NCBI GenBank assembly: GCA_964650525.1
Contig: CAZYUA010000014.1
Coordinates: 1-64,000, forward strand
DNA length: 64,000 nt
Direction of reading: 5' to 3'
From: UBA1413 sp964650525
GTDB taxonomy: Bacteria; Bacteroidota; Bacteroidia; Bacteroidales; Prolixibacteraceae
Part shown: piece by piece, positions 60,188-64,000 of the stretch
How the letters are laid out: every line of letters begins with the position of its first letter
Numbering within the stretch: the first letter of the stretch is position 1
The notes under the pieces: generated by a model
Databases searched by the model: none
What the model was told of the DNA's origin: nothing
Seen by the model: the letters and a program-made list of their open reading frames with translations, nothing else
Program-made: the position numbers and the translations under genes

Positions 60188-60555
60188 ACCGTTATAGTGT
60201 GACGGTCCGATGACGTGCCTCTGACGGACTTCCTGTGGACTGAAACCACGCCCGAACCCCCGAAGACCCACTCCGGGTCCCTTCATGTTTCAGCCATCAG
60301 GAGTTTCTAAATTACTTGGTTCGAAAGCAAGAACTTCCGGCATCAGAACCTACATTGGCACATGGTTTGCTGGAAAAGGATCCGGATATTTTATCCGCAC
60401 ATTACGAAAACATGAGTTTTTTATTTATCTTGCATATACAAAGGTTCCATCCTGTCGTCAGGGAGGAAAACATCAAGCTGGGTTCAACCTTTTTGACACC
60501 CGTCGGAAGGAACTGATTTTAAGGTTAAATGACTCACTTATAATAATTCAGAGCT
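60188..60555. other. Intergenic region, nothing recognised
   Basis: About 368 bases after rubrerythrin. An open plus-strand frame from 60285 runs into the next gene but has no family features and overlaps the clear signal-peptide start at 60556. TCCATCCTGTCGTCAGGG and similar segments look like unselected sequence. Confidence 0.35.
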
Positions 60556-61242
60556 ATGAAAAAACTTTTTATTTTGACCCTTACTGTTGTGTTCGGACTC
60601 AGCGTCTCTGCTCAGAAAGCATTTTTCCCGGCAAAGCCAGGCACCAAACTGACCTACCATTCGCTGGATAAAAAAGGAAAACTGACCGGCAAAACCAGGT
60701 ACATCGTGAAAGATGTGTCGGGCAGCGGCGATCATTTTCAGATTACGTACCAGATTGAAAGCCTCGACGACAAAGACAACCAGGTCTTTATCGATGAAGT
60801 GACGGTCAAACAGGAAGGCGATAAAATGTATTTCGACATGAGCAACTTTCTCAACAAGGCAGCTTTCCAGCAGAATGGAGAGATTCCGGCAACCGTTGAG
60901 ATCACCGGGAACAATATGGAGATTCCGCTGATTCCTATCCCGGGTAGTCCCCTTCCGGATGCCAATGTCACCATGGCCATGAAAATGGGATTCATGAGCC
61001 TGAAGATGTCGGTGAATGTCACCAACCGGAAGGTAGAGGCCTTGGAAGATATTACGGTGAAAGGGGGAACCTTCAATGCCTTCAAGCTTTCGGGAGATGT
61101 TAGCGGCACCATCCTGGGCATCAAGGTGAACACTAAGGGAATCGACTGGTATGCCTATGGAATTGGATTGGTAAAGACAGAATCGTACGACAAAAAGGGG
61201 AATCTTGAGTCGGTCCTTGAACTGGTGGAGATCGAGAAATAA
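60556..61242 (+). CDS. Secreted DUF3108/TapB-like protein
   Basis: 228-residue protein with a signal peptide (MKKLFILTLTVVFGLSVSAQ). FFPAKPGTKLTYHSLDKKGKLTGKTRYIVKD opens a beta fold of the DUF3108/TapB type; VEALEDITVKGGTFNAFKLSGDV and WYAYGIGLVKTESYDKKGNLES are the typical closing parts. Homologs are periplasmic beta proteins of unknown role. It stands alone on the plus strand between rubrerythrin and the convergent sufS gene. Confidence 0.8.
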   Translation: MKKLFILTLTVVFGLSVSAQKAFFPAKPGTKLTYHSLDKKGKLTGKTRYIVKDVSGSGDHFQITYQIESLDDKDNQVFIDEVTVKQEGDKMYFDMSNFLNKAAFQQNGEIPATVEITGNNMEIPLIPIPGSPLPDANVTMAMKMGFMSLKMSVNVTNRKVEALEDITVKGGTFNAFKLSGDVSGTILGIKVNTKGIDWYAYGIGLVKTESYDKKGNLESVLELVEIEK

Positions 61243-61363
61243 TAAGCGTTTCGGGTTATGAATTCCCGGTCAGGAAACGCATAAACCTGCCGGGGAGGTC
61301 GGATCAAACGGGGATAAGAGAGGTTCCGGTGTTAGAGTTTTGTTTTCAATGGGATGGTGTTGA

Positions 61364-62578
61364 TTAACCCAGCATATCCCGCACCCTGTTCAGGGCACTG
61401 ATAAACCGGTCAATCTCTTCGGTGGTATTGTATATTCCAAAACTAATGCGGATTGTTCCCGGAATATCATAGTATTCCATTACCGGATCGGCACAATGGT
61501 GTCCGGTCCTGACTGCGATGCCCATTTTATCAAGCAACAACCCGGCATCGTAAGGGTGGATTCCCTGAAGGTTAAAGGAGATGACGCCTGATTTTTGACT
61601 GCTGTTCCCGTAAATCGTCACCCCTTTCATGGCATGCAATTGGGAGGAAGCCAGTTTCAGCAGTTCCTGCTCATGATTGGAAATATCGGTAAAGCCTGTG
61701 TCAGAGAGAAAGGAGAGGGCTGCACCGAGGCCGATTACTCCGCTGATCGGAGGGGTTCCCGCTTCGAACTTATAAGGGAGATCGTTATAGGTAGTACCCC
61801 CGAATCGCACTTCGGAGATCATTTCCCCCCCTCCCTGGTAAGGGGGCAACTGCTCCAGCAACGTTTTTTTTCCGTAAAGAACTCCCACCCCGTTAGGACC
61901 GTACATCTTATGTGAAGAGAAGGCATAAAAGTCGGCATCCAGATCGCTTACATCCACGGGGATATGCTGTACCGCCTGGGCACCGTCGACAAGGACCTTC
62001 ACCCCCTTTGAATGGGCCAGGGCGACAATTTCTTTCACCGGGTTGATGGTCCCCAGAACATTGGAAACATGACAGACGGCAATCAGCCTGGTTTGCGGGG
62101 TTATCAGCATTTCCAGGGTTTTCGTTTCGAGATCTCCCCGCTCATTGAACCACCAGGGCACAATACGGGCGCCGCGTCTCACGGCCATCATTTGCCAGGG
62201 AACGATGTTGGAATGGTGCTCCATCCCGGTAACGATGATCTCATCTCCGGTGGTGATATACTCTTCTCCGTACGAAAAAGCCACCAGGTTGATGCTTTCG
62301 GTGGTTCCCCGGGTAAAAATGATCTCTTCACGCTGTCCGGCGCTGATAAATCTGGCAACCTGGTCGCGTACGGCCTCGAAAGCGGCCGTTGTCCGGTCGG
62401 CCAGATAATGGGTAGCCCGGTGGATATTCCCGTAATATTCGAAAGCCATCTGCCTTTCGGCCTGCAGCACGCCGGCATGCTTCTGCGAAGAAGCAGCACT
62501 GTCGAGGTAGATGAGGGATTTGCCATCTATCTTCTGATCCAGGATCGGGAAATGCTTCCGAATCGCGTGTATATCCAT
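61364..62578 (-). CDS. sufS: Cysteine desulfurase SufS
   Basis: 404 residues from ATG 62578 (ATG 62590 adds four residues and overlaps sufD). PLP-dependent type II (SufS) desulfurase: YLDSAASSQKHAGVL, GTTESINLVAFSYG, GMEHHSNIVPWQ, Lys224 in SSHKMYGPNGVGVLYG binds PLP, and Cys362 in GHHCADP is the persulfide Cys. It removes sulfur from cysteine for transfer via SufE to SufBCD. Gene order sufC-sufD-sufS on the minus strand is the standard Bacteroidota arrangement. Confidence 0.96.
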   Translation of the reverse strand: MDIHAIRKHFPILDQKIDGKSLIYLDSAASSQKHAGVLQAERQMAFEYYGNIHRATHYLADRTTAAFEAVRDQVARFISAGQREEIIFTRGTTESINLVAFSYGEEYITTGDEIIVTGMEHHSNIVPWQMMAVRRGARIVPWWFNERGDLETKTLEMLITPQTRLIAVCHVSNVLGTINPVKEIVALAHSKGVKVLVDGAQAVQHIPVDVSDLDADFYAFSSHKMYGPNGVGVLYGKKTLLEQLPPYQGGGEMISEVRFGGTTYNDLPYKFEAGTPPISGVIGLGAALSFLSDTGFTDISNHEQELLKLASSQLHAMKGVTIYGNSSQKSGVISFNLQGIHPYDAGLLLDKMGIAVRTGHHCADPVMEYYDIPGTIRISFGIYNTTEEIDRFISALNRVRDMLG

Positions 62579-62583
62579 CTCCT

Positions 62584-63954
62584 TCAGCAATCACAATGAT
62601 AAGCACAGGCATGGCAGCGACCCACATCCCCCCGCAGCCGTCTGTCGACCAGCTCGCTGATCCGGTCTCGCAGAGGCTCAATACGGATTTTCTGCACCAC
62701 CTCGTACGAAAAAGCATTCATCATCATCAACCGGGCCTGGGGTTCTTCGATACCCCGTGAGCGGAGATAAAAAAGGGCCTCCCCGTCGATCTGCCCTACC
62801 GTGGCACCATGACTGCATTTCACATCATCAGCCTCAATGATCAGCTGCGGCTTCGTTTGCATCTTTGCCTTCCCGTTGAGCAGCAAGCTGTTGTTACGTT
62901 GGTAAGCATTGGTTTTCTGAGCATCCCTCCATACATGGATCCTTCCGGAAAAAGCTCCGGTTGATTCATCATCCAGGACATTCTTGTAATGCTGGTTGCT
63001 GGTACAATGAGGCTGTGCATGGATAACCCGGGTAAAATTATCCACATGCTGTCTGCGGTCCATGAATGCCATTCCATAGAGGTTGGCTTCGGCATTCTCT
63101 CCATCCATCATAACCTCAAGGTTATTTCTGACCAATCCCCCGTGAAGGGTGATCGTATGGGTTGTCAGGTGCGCGTCGCGCTCCAGACGGGAAAAAACCG
63201 AATGAACGGCAACCGATTGATTGTGCTGGTTTTGTACTGTGCAAAAATCTACCGTCGCATTTTCACCGGCAAAAATCTCGGTGACCGAATTGCTGAAATA
63301 ATGATTCAGATTCTGGGTATGGTCGCAAACCAGCAGCTTGACTTCAGCTCCCGGCTCCACCACAACAAGGTTCCGTTGGGTGATAAAAGTGTCGCTGTCT
63401 GACTGGAGAAGATTAATCACCTGGATAGGTTGTTCCACCACGGTATTCCTGGGGATGAAAAGAAAATAGCCATCCTGGGCAAAGGCTGTGTTCAGGGCAA
63501 CCATGGCATCGGCACGGGTATCGGCAAGCCGTGCGTAATATCCGGCCATGAGTCCGGGATATTCCGAGGCCATTCTCTTCAGGCTACCGGCCACTACCCC
63601 TTCGGGGAGCAAGGTCTTTTTGTCGGTCATATAACGGAACCACCCGTTGAGGAGCAAAACCAGGGTGGTGTCTAATTGAGGTATGTCACATTTGAAAACC
63701 TCTTCCAGGAGGAAAAAAAGGGTATCCCGGCTGAAAGGAAAGGCATAATCACGGTCCAGGGCAGGCTGCAAATCGGTGTACCTGTAATTTTCGTCTTTCC
63801 GGTCAGGCACTCCTGACCGGATAAAATCGTGCATCGCATGATCCCTGTAGCGGTTGAGGATCTCCGGCGACGGATCCTTCAGAAAACGCTCAGCTTCCCT
63901 GAACCGGGAAGCAAATTTCAATGATAGTCCGGATTTATCGGTGACTCTGCTCAT
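62584..63954 (-). CDS. sufD: Fe-S cluster assembly scaffold protein SufD
   Basis: 456-residue SufD: a helical N-terminus (RFREAERFLKDPSPEILNRYRDHAMHDFIRSGVPDRKDENYRYTDL), the parallel beta-helix with LVVVEPGAEVKLLVCDHTQNLNHYFSNSVTEI, and the closing segment QRNNSLLLNGKAKMQTKPQLIIEADDVKCSHGATVGQIDGEALFYLRSRGI. SufD with SufB and the ATPase SufC forms the scaffold for Fe-S cluster building. The end is unusually Cys/His-rich (CHACAYHCDC). Start ATG 63954 is two bases after the sufC stop. Confidence 0.96.
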   Translation of the reverse strand: MSRVTDKSGLSLKFASRFREAERFLKDPSPEILNRYRDHAMHDFIRSGVPDRKDENYRYTDLQPALDRDYAFPFSRDTLFFLLEEVFKCDIPQLDTTLVLLLNGWFRYMTDKKTLLPEGVVAGSLKRMASEYPGLMAGYYARLADTRADAMVALNTAFAQDGYFLFIPRNTVVEQPIQVINLLQSDSDTFITQRNLVVVEPGAEVKLLVCDHTQNLNHYFSNSVTEIFAGENATVDFCTVQNQHNQSVAVHSVFSRLERDAHLTTHTITLHGGLVRNNLEVMMDGENAEANLYGMAFMDRRQHVDNFTRVIHAQPHCTSNQHYKNVLDDESTGAFSGRIHVWRDAQKTNAYQRNNSLLLNGKAKMQTKPQLIIEADDVKCSHGATVGQIDGEALFYLRSRGIEEPQARLMMMNAFSYEVVQKIRIEPLRDRISELVDRRLRGDVGRCHACAYHCDC

Positions 63955-63956
63955 AC

Positions 63957-64000
63957 TTAGTTACCATTCTCCTTTTTAATCCATTCGTATCCCTTCTCTT
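63957..64000 (-). CDS. sufC: SufC (Fe-S assembly ATPase), C-terminal end only
   Basis: The last 13 codons and TAA stop at the window edge read EKGYEWIKKENGN, which matches the usual SufC end (EKGYDWIKEE-like). The position directly before sufD supports this. The rest of the gene lies outside the window. Confidence 0.75.
   Translation of the reverse strand, partial: EKGYEWIKKENGN

Noticed and set aside
60285..60671. 128-codon plus-strand frame before the TapB-like gene
   Set aside because: It overlaps the clear signal-peptide start at 60556 in another frame and shows no family features.

Overview
The window is a chromosomal segment of a Bacteroidota bacterium, most likely in or near the Bacteroidales/Marinilabiliales. 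The signs are a type IX secretion (Por) C-terminal sorting domain on the GH10 protein, many exported lipoproteins and glycoside hydrolases, a GH109-type Tat-exported oxidoreductase, a SUF operon in the order sufC-sufD-sufS, and rubrerythrin. Most of the window has moderate to high GC. The toxin-antitoxin pieces near 0.1-1.6 kb and 18.3-20.1 kb are visibly richer in A+T and look acquired.

Layout. 0-1.6 kb: 3' end of tRNA-Gly(CCC) with its terminator, a HigB/RelE-like toxin and HTH antitoxin, then a degenerate second copy of the tRNA 3' part, so the block looks like a small island at a tRNA. 1.6-15.4 kb: modular GH10 enzyme, acyl-CoA synthetase, a lipoprotein/outer-membrane protein pair (the lipoprotein frameshifted), a DoxX/TIM-barrel fusion, a CstA-type transporter, a deacetylase/serine-hydrolase fusion and an SDR. 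15.8-47.8 kb: a long carbohydrate-degradation region. It holds an esterase, GH172, a glycosidase-like protein fused to an FGE-like domain, GH2, GH16, a GH43/117-like propeller, two CE12 modules, PL11, GH105, GH127, an RbsD/FucU-like lipoprotein, GH30 and GH109. The PL11 + GH105 + CE12 + GH127 + GH2 set points to rhamnogalacturonan-I and its side chains. There is no SusC/SusD pair and no recognisable regulator. The region is interrupted by an IS3 remnant that decapitated a hipA gene, a MazEF-type pair and a lone HicB fragment. 47.9-56.4 kb: a membrane protein that looks like a one-chain ECF-type transporter ending in a THEP1-like NTPase, then a three-gene minus-strand operon (beta-barrel, 1376-residue Pro-rich metallopeptidase-like protein, small secreted protein). 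56.7-64 kb: a GH2 enzyme and a split SUF iron-sulfur locus (sufT-like, sufE, then sufS, sufD and the end of sufC), with rubrerythrin and a secreted DUF3108/TapB-like protein between its two halves.

The most unusual signal is non-coding. Short conserved leader cassettes recur between genes and end exactly at a start codon. One family (at 15.7, 31.4, 33.4 and 41.1 kb) carries a 9-bp stem with a constant 32-nt loop in three of its four copies. A second family (14.4 and 33.6 kb) has a constant 42-nt spacing to the ATG. The cassettes lie before carbohydrate-active or redox genes and also before two tandem 34-codon ORFs that share their start and a PCEFH motif. Two further palindromes (28.6 and 36.35 kb) are REP-like, and one of them supplies the last codons of the HicB fragment. 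Functional calls come from reading motifs by eye; no database search was possible.
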